Source of the DNA: Kitasatospora sp. NBC_00240
Lineage (GTDB): Bacteria; Actinomycetota; Actinomycetes; Streptomycetales; Streptomycetaceae
Direction: 5' to 3'
Assembly: GCF_026342405.1 (NCBI RefSeq)
Contig: NZ_JAPEMU010000001.1
Location: 2,728,001 to 2,792,000 of the forward strand
Length of the DNA stretch: 64,000 nt
Made by a program: the position numbers and the translations under genes. Shown piece by piece: positions 55,748 through 64,000 of the stretch (its first letter is position 1; each line of letters begins with the position of its first letter). The notes beneath the pieces were generated by a model that worked only from the letters and a program-made list of their open reading frames with translations, was not told where the DNA came from and did not search any database.

Positions 55748-56416
55748 ATGACCACCCTCCTGGACCAACCCCTGTACCACCAGGCCACGGCCGCGGACCG
55801 CGGGACCGCCACGGTGAGCGTGCTGCTCGCCGACGGACACCACCTGTTCCGCTCCGGGCTCGGCGCCCTGCTCGACCGGGAGGCCGACCTCGCCGTGGTC
55901 GCCGAGTCCCCGACCGCCGAGGAGGCCGCCGCCGAGGCCGCCAGGACCAGGCCGGCGGTCGCCGTCCTCGACCCGGACATGCCCGGGCCCGGCGGTCCGG
56001 CCACCGCCGCGATGATCCGCGAGCGGGCCCCGGGCACCGCGGTCCTCCTGCTCACCGCCCAGTCGCGGACCGCCGACCTGCAGCGGGCGGTCGCCGACGG
56101 GGTAGCCGGGGTCCTGCTCAAGGACGTGCCGCCGGCCGCACTGATCGCCGCGGTCCGCGAACTGGCCCGGGGCGGCAGGGTGTACGACCCCCGGCTGGTG
56201 GTGGACGTGGTCCGGACGGGCGGCGTGCCGCTCACTCCGCGCGAGCTCACGGTGCTCGGCCACGTGGCCGACGGCGCCACCATCAACGAGGTCGCGGCGG
56301 CGCTGTCGCTCTCCCCCGGGACGGTCCGCAACTACGTCTCGGCCGCGATCGCCAAGACCCGCAGCCGCAACCGCTGCGACGCGATCCGGATCGCCCGCGA
56401 ACGCGGCTGGCTCTGA
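55748..56416 (+). CDS. LuxR-family response regulator
   Basis: A 222-residue NarL-type response regulator. The receiver domain (about 24-140) keeps the phosphoacceptor Asp in AVLDPDMPG near 75, and the switch lysine in LLKD. The C-terminal helix-turn-helix (about 155-215) reads LTPRELTVLGHVADGATINEV. GAGGTAG precedes the ATG. No sensor kinase is in the window, so it is an orphan or answers a distant kinase. A strong terminator follows. Its neighbours suggest control of the peptide gene or of the RiPP cluster. Confidence 0.9.
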   Translation: MTTLLDQPLYHQATAADRGTATVSVLLADGHHLFRSGLGALLDREADLAVVAESPTAEEAAAEAARTRPAVAVLDPDMPGPGGPATAAMIRERAPGTAVLLLTAQSRTADLQRAVADGVAGVLLKDVPPAALIAAVRELARGGRVYDPRLVVDVVRTGGVPLTPRELTVLGHVADGATINEVAAALSLSPGTVRNYVSAAIAKTRSRNRCDAIRIARERGWL

Positions 56417-56437
56417 GGCCTCCGGCCCGGACCCACC

Positions 56438-56486
56438 CGGACATGCCGGTGCCCCGCCACTCCACGGCGGGGCACCGGCATGTCCG
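56438..56486. terminator. Bidirectional terminator
   Basis: Perfect 21-bp stem: arms 56438-56458 and 56466-56486 (inner part CATGCCGGTGCCCCGCC / GGCGGGGCACCGGCATG), 7-base loop. It lies between the convergent response regulator and the RiPP cluster. Confidence 0.85.
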
Positions 56487-56562
56487 CTGCACGTCACGTC
56501 CGGCACGTCACGACGGACGCGCCACATGCACGTCGGCCCGCCCGGCACGGCGCATCGCATCG

Positions 56563-56587
56563 GGTCAGGTCAGGTCAGGTCAGGTCA
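56563..56587. repeat. Pentamer microsatellite (GGTCA)5
   Basis: Five perfect GGTCA units ending three bases before the stop codon of the dehydrogenase gene. A slippage-prone tract; no function assigned. Confidence 0.85.
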
Positions 56588-56590
56588 GAC

Positions 56591-58081
56591 CTACCCCTCC
56601 CGCGCCTGGGCCACCATGTCGGTGAACCGGTGCGCCGTGCGCGGCACGTCGGCCGGACGGCTGCCGATCAGGAACTCGCCGACCGAGGACTCCGCCGTCC
56701 AGTCCAGGCCGAGCGCGCGCGCCGCCGCGTCGGTGTCGCCCGAGCCGAGCCCGCACGGCGCCAGCCCCATCGCGGTCGCCACCAGGTACAGCGTCTGGTA
56801 GACCACGCCGACGTGCTTGAGCGTCAGCGCGTACGCGATCTGGCTGTACTTCCAGGACAGCCGGCCGAACCGGGAGGTGACGGTCAGCAGGACCTGCGGG
56901 TCCACCGTGCAGCCGGTCGCCCGCCAGGCCGCCGTCATCAGCTCGCGGAACGCCGCCTCGTCGGCCGGGCCGGCGAACGGGCGCGGCCGCAGCCGGTGGG
57001 CCGCCGCGTCGTAGCGGTAGACGCCCGGCACCAGGCCGTCGCAGCGCACCACCGACAGGTAGACCTCCAGTTCGCCGGTCGCCCCGCCGGCCGGGTAGGG
57101 ACGGTCCACGATGTCGTAGCCGTGCGGGTCGGACGGGTCCCCCGGGATGATCCGGCGGACCCGGGCCACCCGGTACAGCAGCTCGCCCAGCTGGTCCAGG
57201 GTGACCGGGGTCTCGGCGTACGAGCGGACCGAACGGCGGCCCTCCAGCACCTCGCTGAGCGCCGGGTCGCGGGCCAGCACCGCGTCCCAGTCGGGGACGG
57301 GCAGGTCGATGCCGGTGCCGTCCTCGCGGGCGCCGGTGCCGGGGATCGCGGGCAGCTGCTCGACCTCCGGGTGGGCGAAGACGCCGCCGCTCGGGTAGTC
57401 GTGCCGGCCGGGGCGGCTGCGGGCGTGGAACAGCAGGTCGTGGAAGTCCCAGAGCGGCGGCTCGCCGGTGGCGCCGTCGTCCAGGAACCCGGCCCCGGCC
57501 AGCAGCCCGGCCAGCGCCTGCCCGGCCGCCGGCCCGAGCCCGGCCAGCAGCGCGGCCTCGGCCACCGAACGGGAGGCGGTCACCGCGGCGACGAACGCGC
57601 CCGCCGCCGGCTGGTGCAGGGTCAGCCGGAACGGCGCCGTCGGGGACTCCAGCACGCAGGCCCCGGCGTGCTCCTCCGGCAACCGGCGCAGATAGGCGAA
57701 ACGGGAGAGCACCACGCTGGCGGGCGGACGGACCACCCCGGGCAGGCCGGCCGAGCGGGCGATCGGCACCGCGCTCGCCAGCGGCTCGCCGAACGGGTCG
57801 GCAAGGGTGGTGGTCACCAGGTAGGGAAATCGCTGCAGCAGGTGGAACAACCGCCCGCTGGCCGCGAGTTCGTCGACGTCGATCTGGCTGTGGGTGAGCG
57901 CGGCAAGCCGCTGGACGGTCTCGGAGCCGAGCGCGTGCACCCGCTGGCGGCCCCAGGGGTGGCTGAGCTCCAGGTCGTCACCCTGCGCGGTGACGACCAC
58001 CTCGGGGCGCAGCCGCAGCAGCGTGCGCGGGGCCCCGCCCTCGGTGGCGAGGTCGGGAGGCAGCTGTTCGGTCACGGTCAT
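56591..58081 (-). CDS. SagB-type azoline dehydrogenase
   Basis: A 496-residue FMN-dependent nitroreductase-fold enzyme of the SagB family, which oxidises azolines made by a YcaO cyclodehydratase to thiazoles or oxazoles. The N-terminal half (about 1-250) is the non-catalytic SagB extension; the catalytic half has RRSVRSYAETPVTLDQLGELL near 280, RPYPAGGATGELEVYL near 325 and WKYSQIAYALTLKHVGVVYQ near 417. Family length is normal. It lies 60 bases behind the YcaO gene and is the last gene of the cluster. Confidence 0.9.
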   Translation of the reverse strand: MTVTEQLPPDLATEGGAPRTLLRLRPEVVVTAQGDDLELSHPWGRQRVHALGSETVQRLAALTHSQIDVDELAASGRLFHLLQRFPYLVTTTLADPFGEPLASAVPIARSAGLPGVVRPPASVVLSRFAYLRRLPEEHAGACVLESPTAPFRLTLHQPAAGAFVAAVTASRSVAEAALLAGLGPAAGQALAGLLAGAGFLDDGATGEPPLWDFHDLLFHARSRPGRHDYPSGGVFAHPEVEQLPAIPGTGAREDGTGIDLPVPDWDAVLARDPALSEVLEGRRSVRSYAETPVTLDQLGELLYRVARVRRIIPGDPSDPHGYDIVDRPYPAGGATGELEVYLSVVRCDGLVPGVYRYDAAAHRLRPRPFAGPADEAAFRELMTAAWRATGCTVDPQVLLTVTSRFGRLSWKYSQIAYALTLKHVGVVYQTLYLVATAMGLAPCGLGSGDTDAAARALGLDWTAESSVGEFLIGSRPADVPRTAHRFTDMVAQAREG

Positions 58082-58141
58082 CGGATACCTCTTTCCGGGC
58101 TGGGCGGGCCGCCGCCGGCGGGGCGGCGGCCCGGCGCGTGG

Positions 58142-60403
58142 TCAGATGAAGATCGGGACGGGGTTGAGCTCCACCTCCGGCGTCGGCGCGTCGAGCCAGC
58201 CGAGGGCCAGCGGCACGTCGTACAGCCGGCCGGGCGCGAAGCGGGCCCAGAAGTGCCGCATCCCGGGGACGATCACCTTCGCCACCGGCAGGCCGATGTC
58301 GGGGCGGGTCTGGTCGAGCACCAGGAACTCCATCCCCCGCTCCTCCACCAGGCGCTGGGCGAGGGCCACGTCCTCGGCGAGGTCGTCGCCGGCCAGCTTC
58401 GCCCAGCGGGCCGGGCCGGCCGCCCGGGCGGCCGGGTCGGGCAGCAGGTAGGGCTGGTTGGCCACGGTCGCGGTGGTCCACCACCGCTTCTGCTCCGGGT
58501 CGGCGCCCGCGTAGGTGACCCGGCCCTCGGCGTCGCCCGCGACCGGGCCGAGGAACTGGTTCATCTCGGTGAGCGCCCGGGTGAGGGCGATGTGCGGGTC
58601 GAGGTGCGCGCCGAAGGCGATCAGCACGTCCTCGGCGGGCTTGTCGGTCCGGCGGGAGAACGCGCCGACCACCGGGATGCCGAAGTCGGTGGTGAGGTCG
58701 AGCGCCCAGATCTCCCGGCGCAGCCCCCGGTAGACCTCGCGGAGCTGGTCGATGTACGGGTCGCCGAAGGCGTCCAGGTCGATCGCGGGCCGCTGGACCC
58801 GGTTGTACCACCACAGGGCGACGGCGTCCCGCTCGACCAGCTCCAGGAAGCCCTGCAGGGTGGCGTCCTCGAAGGAGGTGCCGGCGGCGCAGCCGTTGGA
58901 GTCGCCGGCCGCGAAGAAGCCGTCGCGGTGCCGGTAGCCGTAGTAGAGCGACATGGTGGGCAGCCAGCGGGTGCGCTGCTGGGTGAGCGACCAGGCCGGC
59001 GACCAGTCGATCGGGGCGCTCTCGCGGAACCGCTCGGGGACGGTGTTGAACATCGACGGCTTCGCGTTCCAGCGGCCGCGCTCGGCGAACTGGCGCTCGC
59101 TGTACAGCAGGCTGTCGGCGGGGTGGATCGCGGCGTCGCCCAGCTCGGCGAAGGTGGCCCGGCGCCGGGCCTCGTCGCCCTGGAAGACCCCGGAGTAGCG
59201 CTCCATCGCCTCGCCGAGCGCGCTGGCCCGGGCCTGGACGTCGGTGCGGCCCTTGCCGCAGCTGACCGAGCGCAGGCCGGTGCGCAGCTGGCGCAGGTCG
59301 CCGCTCTGCCGGGACAGGTTCTGCCCGGAGACGTACACCCGCAGGCCGGTGGGGGTACGGGCGGCGGGCACCAGCGAGGTCACCACGCCGGTCACCGGGG
59401 AGAGCTGGGGGCGGTAGCGCTCCAGCATGTCCTCCGGCGAGGCGGAGCGGTGGCCGCCGTCCGCGGTGAACACCTTGGGGCGGCTCTCGAACCGCACCGG
59501 GGCCAGCTGGCGCTCCGCCATGATCCCCTCGTCGCCGCAGGCCGCGCACTGCGGGCGGCGCACCAGGCGGTGGCGTTCGGTCTCCAGCAGGACGGTGTCC
59601 AGGGTGAGCACGACCGGCTCCGCCGGCCGGACCCCGGCCAGCCACTTGGCGGCCTCCAGGGCGGCGAGCTGGACCCCGGCGCCGAGAGTGGGTGCCAGGT
59701 GGGCGCCGGCGGTGGAGATCGGCTCGTCCTGGCCGAGCCGGTGCTGCAGGTAGCTGAGGGACTGCCGGTTGGCGGAGAGGCGGTGCGAGAGGCAGTGCCA
59801 GCAGCCGGTGGCGGCATCGTCGCCGGCCGGGCCGGGGACGAAGACCGGGCCGACCCAGAGGATCGAGCCGACCGGGCGGGCCAGCAGCCACGGACGGCCG
59901 CTCTCCCGGGCCTGCCGGTCGCGTTCGGCGAGACCGGGGTGCAGGTAGTCCTCGGTGAGGGCGACGGTGAACTCGGCGTCCGGGTCGGCGGACACGCCGG
60001 CGGCGGCGAGCGCGGCGAGGAAGGGCCGCGGGTCCAGGTCGCCGTAGACCTCGACCCGGGCGCGGGCGGTGCGCAGCGCGCCGGTGGCGGCGTCGCCGTC
60101 CAGGCCGGCCATCTCGAAGTACGCGGCGCCGGCCCGGTCCTCGACCTGGCCGGAGGGTGCCAGGTAGCCGCCGGCCAGCAGCCGCTCGACGGCGGTGGCC
60201 ACCTTGTCGGCGGGGACGGTGCCGTGCAGGGCCTCGCCGATCTGCTCGGCCGTGCGGGTGCCGTCCAGCAGCGGGGCGAGGGCCTCGGCGAGCTTGCCGT
60301 CGACCACCGAGACACCGCGCTCGGAGACCAGGTAGACGGCCTCGCCGTCGACGACGTACGGGGTGTAGTGACGCTTGAAGCCGATCGTGGGTTTGTCGGA
60401 CAT
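58142..60403 (-). CDS. TOMM cyclodehydratase: leader-binding/E1-like domain fused to YcaO
   Basis: A 753-residue fused cyclodehydratase. Residues about 1-300 form the leader-peptide-binding and E1-like part with the zinc cysteines CWHC near 202 and CAAC near 286; residues about 330-753 form the YcaO ATPase domain, with SCGKGRTDVQARASALGEAMERYSG near 393-417 and FLELVERDAVALWWYNR near 515 holding the ATP/Mg glutamates. It turns Cys, Ser or Thr of a precursor peptide into azolines. The C-terminus is ELNPVPIFI, a variant of the Pro-rich PxPxP tail important for YcaO activity. It follows the LanM gene after 28 bases. Confidence 0.92.
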   Translation of the reverse strand: MSDKPTIGFKRHYTPYVVDGEAVYLVSERGVSVVDGKLAEALAPLLDGTRTAEQIGEALHGTVPADKVATAVERLLAGGYLAPSGQVEDRAGAAYFEMAGLDGDAATGALRTARARVEVYGDLDPRPFLAALAAAGVSADPDAEFTVALTEDYLHPGLAERDRQARESGRPWLLARPVGSILWVGPVFVPGPAGDDAATGCWHCLSHRLSANRQSLSYLQHRLGQDEPISTAGAHLAPTLGAGVQLAALEAAKWLAGVRPAEPVVLTLDTVLLETERHRLVRRPQCAACGDEGIMAERQLAPVRFESRPKVFTADGGHRSASPEDMLERYRPQLSPVTGVVTSLVPAARTPTGLRVYVSGQNLSRQSGDLRQLRTGLRSVSCGKGRTDVQARASALGEAMERYSGVFQGDEARRRATFAELGDAAIHPADSLLYSERQFAERGRWNAKPSMFNTVPERFRESAPIDWSPAWSLTQQRTRWLPTMSLYYGYRHRDGFFAAGDSNGCAAGTSFEDATLQGFLELVERDAVALWWYNRVQRPAIDLDAFGDPYIDQLREVYRGLRREIWALDLTTDFGIPVVGAFSRRTDKPAEDVLIAFGAHLDPHIALTRALTEMNQFLGPVAGDAEGRVTYAGADPEQKRWWTTATVANQPYLLPDPAARAAGPARWAKLAGDDLAEDVALAQRLVEERGMEFLVLDQTRPDIGLPVAKVIVPGMRHFWARFAPGRLYDVPLALGWLDAPTPEVELNPVPIFI

Positions 60404-60431
60404 GGCGGTCCCTCGGGTTCTGGTGCGGCGG

Positions 60432-63400
60432 TCAGCGCAGGGTGGCGAGCGGGGCGGTGGCGGGGTCGAGCAGGCGCAGCAGCAGCAGGCCGACGGCCGC
60501 CGAGCCGTCCAGCGCGCCGAGGTTGATCCGGTCGTCCGCGGCCCGGTCGGAGTACCAGCTGCCGGTGGCGTCGTGGCGGGCGATCAGCTCGCCGACCAGC
60601 AGGGCGGCGGCCTCCCGGCCGTCGTAGAACGGGCCGGGCAGGGCCGAGTCGGAGGCCTCGGGCAGGGTGTGCAGCAGCCCGGCCTCGGCGGCGGTGAGTG
60701 CCTCCCCGGCGGTGGCGACCAGGTCCCTGGTGGTCCGGCCGGTGATCTGCCGGGCTCCCACCGGCGGTGTGAGGGCGCCGAGTTCGGCGGGGTCGACGAT
60801 GCCGGCGCCGAGCGCGACGGCGGTGTCCAGGCAGGCCAGTCGCCCGGCCCGGGTGGCGGTGGCGAAGCGGTGGCCGCGCAGCCGCTCCCGAACGGCGTCG
60901 GCGCTCGCCAGCAGGGCGGGCGCCTCGGCGACGGTCCGGGCGAGCGCGGCGGCGACCGAGTCGGCGCCGGACGGGACGAGGTCGAGGAAGCCGTTGTCGG
61001 CCTCGCTCTCGCCGTCGGCGCCCCGGTCGGCGATCAGGTGGTCGAGGGCGGCGGCGGCCAGGGTCCGGATGCCGTCCTCGGTCGGGGCGTGGCCGGGGCC
61101 GGTGGCCCGGCGCAGCCGGAGCAGGTTGAGCAGCAGGCCGGCGCTGCCGAGCGGGGTGTCCGGGTGCGGGGTGCGCACGGGGCGGCCGGGGCGGGCCGGC
61201 GCGGCGGCGGCGACGCCGAGCGCGCCGGGCACCAGGGCCTGGGCGGAGGCGAGGAGTTCGGGAGAGCCGAGCAGGCTGCCGGCCCGGGCGAGGGCGTGGA
61301 TGAGCGAGCCGGGGCCGGCGAAGCCGCCGGGGACGGGCGTGCCGCCGGCCAGCCGGGTGTCGGCGGCGAAGGCGAAGGCCCGCGGGGCGTCCGGGTCGAT
61401 CAGCCGGGCGGCGGCGGTCAGGGTGCGGTGGGCGGCGCGGTGGAAGCGCGGTTCGCCGGTCGCGGCCCAGAGTTCGGCGAACAGCACGGCCAGGCCGGGG
61501 GTGCCGGTGACCAGGTCGGCGCTGAGCACCTCGACCTGGCGCAGGCCGGTGCCCGGGTACCAGCTCTGGCCGAGCCAGCCGGTGCCGCGCCGGTCGGCGA
61601 GGATCCGGTCGCCGATCCGCACCGCGTGGTCGAGCAGGTCCGCGCCGGTCGGCACGGTGGCCCGGGCGGTACGGGCGGCGGCGGGGGCGGGCCGCTCGCC
61701 GCCGCCCCGGGCCGCGTCCACGCAGCCGCTGAGGACGGCGAGGTGCGCGTCCAGGTCGAAGTCGTCGAGTTCGGCGACCCGCTGCTGCAGGCGCTGCCAA
61801 CCGGTGCCGCGGAAGTGGCCGGGGATCTCCCGGCCGTCGGCGGTGAAGACCGAGGAGGAGGAGGTCAGCGAGCGGAAGAAGGGGATGTCCAGCAGCCGGA
61901 AGGAGTCGAGTTCGGCGAGCACCACCTCCAGCAGGTCGCCGCGGTCGCCGTCGCCGGCCAGGGCGGTGGTGGCGCCCTGCAGCGCGCCGGCGATCACCGT
62001 CTCGCGGGTCGCGCCGCTGTCCAGGGCGAGCGGGCTGGTCGAGGCCGAGAGGATCTTGTAGCCGTCCCAGGTGTGGCGCCAGATGTAGCGCACCCAGATC
62101 CCCCGGAACGCCGCCAACGGACCTTCGGGGGAGGCGAGTTCCCCGCGCAGCCGGTGCAGCGCCCGGTGCATCTCGCGGTAGCCCTCGACGACCTCGTCGG
62201 TGTGCTCCCACGGGTCGGCGGTCTCGGTGGTGCCGGATTCGGTGTGCAGCACCGGGCGGTAGGGCGGCAGCGGCAGGGCGGGCACGCCGGGGGCGACCTC
62301 CAGGCCGCCGATCCGGGACAGGCAGCCGATGTCCAGGGCGTGCTTCTGCTTGGCCGGGGTCCAGGGCTGGAAGGCCATCGCGGTCCGCACCACGGTGGAC
62401 TCCAGGTCGTCCAGCAGGCCGTGGTGCTCGGGGCTGATCGCCGGCGGGGTCTGTACCCGCGGGTAGAGCAGGCACTCCAGGTCGATCAGCGCCGGGTGCT
62501 CGCCGTCCGCGAGCAGGTTGTCGGCCCACAGGTCGCGGCCCTCCAGCAGCTGCACCAGCCGGACGGTCATGCCGAGCCGGCGGTAGAACCGGGCGAAACC
62601 GCCGCGGTCGGCCACCGGACGGTGCGGGACGAGCTCCTCCCAGCCGTAGTCGCTGTCGCAGTCCGCCGCCAGCGAGGCCGCGTGGCCGTCGTCGCCGCGG
62701 TCGCTGCGGACCAGCACCGTACGCACCGGGAGGTCCAGCGACAGCTCGCCGTTGAGCCGGCGCACCAGGTCCAGGTAGGCGGTGGCGTGCCGCATGTCCT
62801 TCGGCTTGTAGACCACGGACCGGCCGCCGGCGAAGTGCAGCAGCGACACCGAGCGCCCGCCGGCGTGCCGGTCGCCCGCGTCGCCGCGGACCGAGTCCAG
62901 CGCGCCCGGGTCCTCGCCCTGCCACATCCGCTCGACCAGCAGCGAGCGGTCGGCGGCGAGCCGGGCGAACAGCTCGGTCTGCACGTGCTGCCACTGCCGG
63001 CAGACCGTACCGACCAGGTACGCCAGCGCGGGCAGCCGCTCCAGCCGGGCCAGCCAGCCCTCCTGGGAGGTGTCCAGGCCGCCGGCGGTGTCCCAGTCGT
63101 TGGCGCGCGGGCGGCCGGTGGCGGCCTGCAGCTCGTGGCAGAACGAGAGGTTGCAGGCCTCGGTCAGCCGGGCGACCAGGGTGCCGGCCAGGTCGGCGCG
63201 GGCCCGGTCGGTGACCGGGACGCCGAGGATGCCGCCGCTGCCGTGCGGCAGCAGCGCGTCGGCGGCCGCGGCGAAGGCGGCGGTGAGGGCGCCGGGCCCG
63301 GCCGTCCCGGGGCCGGCGGCGACCGGCAGCGTCCGCAGGAAGGCGGCGAGCACCAGCGCCCAGCCGGGCAGCTTCGCCGGGTCGGCGAGGACGACCCCGC

Positions 63401-63752
63401 GCAGGCCGTCGCCGAGCGGTCGGCCGGTCTCGGCGAAGTGCTCCAGCAGCACCGCGGCGCCGCCGTGCTGGCCGCCGGCCCGGCGCAGCCAGGTGTCGAC
63501 CGCGGCGCCGCGGGCGCGGCGGTCCTCGTCCGGGTCGGGGGCGAAGAAGGCGGTCCCGTCCGGGCGGGCGGCGGCCCGTTCGTCGAACGGGGCGGCGGCG
63601 GCGACCAGGGCGCGCAGCCGTTCGTCGCCCCTGGCCGGGCCGGGCAGCAGCTGCTCGGCCGAAGGGGCCGGGTCGTCGGTGTCGGGGTGGCCGTCGGCCG
63701 GGGCGGTGGCGCCGTCGACGGGGCGGAGCCAGGTCTGCAGGTCGAGCGGCAT
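60432..63752 (-). CDS. LanM-type lanthipeptide synthetase with apparently degenerate cyclase half
   Basis: A 1106-residue class II synthetase. The dehydratase half (about 180-620, DUF4135) has VVYKPKDMRH near 310, ALIDLECLLYPRVQTP near 412 and HTWDGYKILSASTSPL near 560, so phosphorylation and elimination of Ser/Thr should work. In the cyclase half (about 690-1106) the LanC zinc ligands are absent: no WCxGxxG or CHG motif occurs and only one Cys remains (GRLACLDT), although barrel-type segments such as DLVTGTPGLAVLFAELW are kept. It therefore probably makes dehydro-residues but no Zn-dependent thioether rings. Its ATG lies one base after the exporter's stop. Confidence 0.88.
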   Translation of the reverse strand: MPLDLQTWLRPVDGATAPADGHPDTDDPAPSAEQLLPGPARGDERLRALVAAAAPFDERAAARPDGTAFFAPDPDEDRRARGAAVDTWLRRAGGQHGGAAVLLEHFAETGRPLGDGLRGVVLADPAKLPGWALVLAAFLRTLPVAAGPGTAGPGALTAAFAAAADALLPHGSGGILGVPVTDRARADLAGTLVARLTEACNLSFCHELQAATGRPRANDWDTAGGLDTSQEGWLARLERLPALAYLVGTVCRQWQHVQTELFARLAADRSLLVERMWQGEDPGALDSVRGDAGDRHAGGRSVSLLHFAGGRSVVYKPKDMRHATAYLDLVRRLNGELSLDLPVRTVLVRSDRGDDGHAASLAADCDSDYGWEELVPHRPVADRGGFARFYRRLGMTVRLVQLLEGRDLWADNLLADGEHPALIDLECLLYPRVQTPPAISPEHHGLLDDLESTVVRTAMAFQPWTPAKQKHALDIGCLSRIGGLEVAPGVPALPLPPYRPVLHTESGTTETADPWEHTDEVVEGYREMHRALHRLRGELASPEGPLAAFRGIWVRYIWRHTWDGYKILSASTSPLALDSGATRETVIAGALQGATTALAGDGDRGDLLEVVLAELDSFRLLDIPFFRSLTSSSSVFTADGREIPGHFRGTGWQRLQQRVAELDDFDLDAHLAVLSGCVDAARGGGERPAPAAARTARATVPTGADLLDHAVRIGDRILADRRGTGWLGQSWYPGTGLRQVEVLSADLVTGTPGLAVLFAELWAATGEPRFHRAAHRTLTAAARLIDPDAPRAFAFAADTRLAGGTPVPGGFAGPGSLIHALARAGSLLGSPELLASAQALVPGALGVAAAAPARPGRPVRTPHPDTPLGSAGLLLNLLRLRRATGPGHAPTEDGIRTLAAAALDHLIADRGADGESEADNGFLDLVPSGADSVAAALARTVAEAPALLASADAVRERLRGHRFATATRAGRLACLDTAVALGAGIVDPAELGALTPPVGARQITGRTTRDLVATAGEALTAAEAGLLHTLPEASDSALPGPFYDGREAAALLVGELIARHDATGSWYSDRAADDRINLGALDGSAAVGLLLLRLLDPATAPLATLR

Positions 63753-63753
63753 C

Positions 63754-64000
63754 TCACATCTCCTGGAGTCGGGCGAGTCGGGTGAACAGCGGGTCGTGGC
63801 CGAGTAGTTCGTCGTAGGTGCCGGAGGCCGTCAGGCGGCCGCCGGAGAGCACGTGGATACGGTCGGCGGTGCGGATGGTGCTCAGTCGGTGGGCGATCAC
63901 CACGCGGGTGCGATCCAGTCCCGCGACGGCCTCGGCGACCCGCAGCTGGGTCGCGTTGTCCAGGGCGGAGGTGGCCTCGTCCAGCAGCAGGACGGCGGGC
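63754..64000 (-). CDS. Peptide-exporting ABC transporter, C-terminal end
   Basis: The last 81 residues of an ATP-binding domain, cut by the window edge. Walker B with D-loop reads LLLDEATSALD, the H-loop is IAHRLST. The end of the chain (TASGTYDELLGHDPLF) is typical of peptide or bacteriocin exporters fused to or paired with RiPP synthetases. It is transcribed into the LanM gene with one base between stop and start. The remainder of the cluster lies to the right of the window. Confidence 0.85.
   Translation of the reverse strand, partial: PAVLLLDEATSALDNATQLRVAEAVAGLDRTRVVIAHRLSTIRTADRIHVLSGGRLTASGTYDELLGHDPLFTRLARLQEM

Noticed and set aside
56563..56587. GGTCA repeats as an operator array
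   Set aside because: The pentamer array lies just beyond the stop codon of the last gene of the cluster, a poor position for regulation; microsatellite is simpler.

Overview
The window is very GC-rich (well above 70% by eye, with almost every third codon position G or C). Together with the regulators, the ceb-type cellobiose operon, the ECF42-like sigma factor and the methylmalonyl-CoA mutase operon, this points to a streptomycete-type actinomycete (Streptomyces or Kitasatospora). No tRNA, rRNA, CRISPR array, insertion sequence or replication origin was seen.

Layout. 1-2568: 3' part missing of a large LuxR-type ATPase regulator. 2569-8067: a long spacer with a DasR-like operator, then a two-gene operon of a cellulose-synthase-like GT2 and a three-part membrane protein (acyltransferase 3 + SGNH + GH16); this looks like an uncharacterised system that makes, acylates and trims a polysaccharide. 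8265-12011: small antitoxin-like protein, a LacI-family regulator, a lipoprotein and a secreted discoidin-DUF1996 protein. 12121-21756: a divergently transcribed beta-glucan utilisation locus: a 1158-residue secreted GH16/TIM-barrel enzyme on one side, and an ABC importer (binding protein, two permeases) plus GH3 enzyme on the other, each with a promoter followed by a GAGAGCGCTCTC palindrome. 21817-25001: shikimate-dehydrogenase-like protein, a membrane protein, an SGNH hydrolase, a GNAT acetyltransferase. 25293-34486: cellulose/cellobiose locus: cebE-cebF-cebG-bglC on the minus strand, a GH6 cellulase and an orphan CebE-like binding protein on the plus strand, each unit with a perfect CebR box (TGGGAGCGCTCCCA). 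No transport ATPase is encoded, so both importers probably share MsiK encoded elsewhere.

34577-46600: ECF42-type sigma factor with its YCII partner, rhomboid protease, a TetR/DUF4386 pair with two operators around one promoter, the methylmalonyl-CoA mutase operon mutA-mutB-meaB, a nucleotidyltransferase and a methyltransferase. 46793-53422: orphan ParA and a partner with a striking AT-rich inverted repeat inside its coding sequence, a MDMPI-type protein, a permease, an alpha/beta hydrolase, an MFS remnant, a sulfite-oxidase-type enzyme and a small zinc-ribbon protein behind four 16-bp repeats.

53482-64000: a regulator and small-peptide region, then the end of a ribosomal-peptide (RiPP) cluster running off the right edge: SagB-type dehydrogenase, fused leader-binding/YcaO cyclodehydratase, a LanM-type synthetase and an exporter. 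The LanM appears to have lost the zinc ligands of its cyclase half, so the product may be dehydrated and azole-bearing without enzyme-made lanthionine rings. No precursor peptide was found inside the window.
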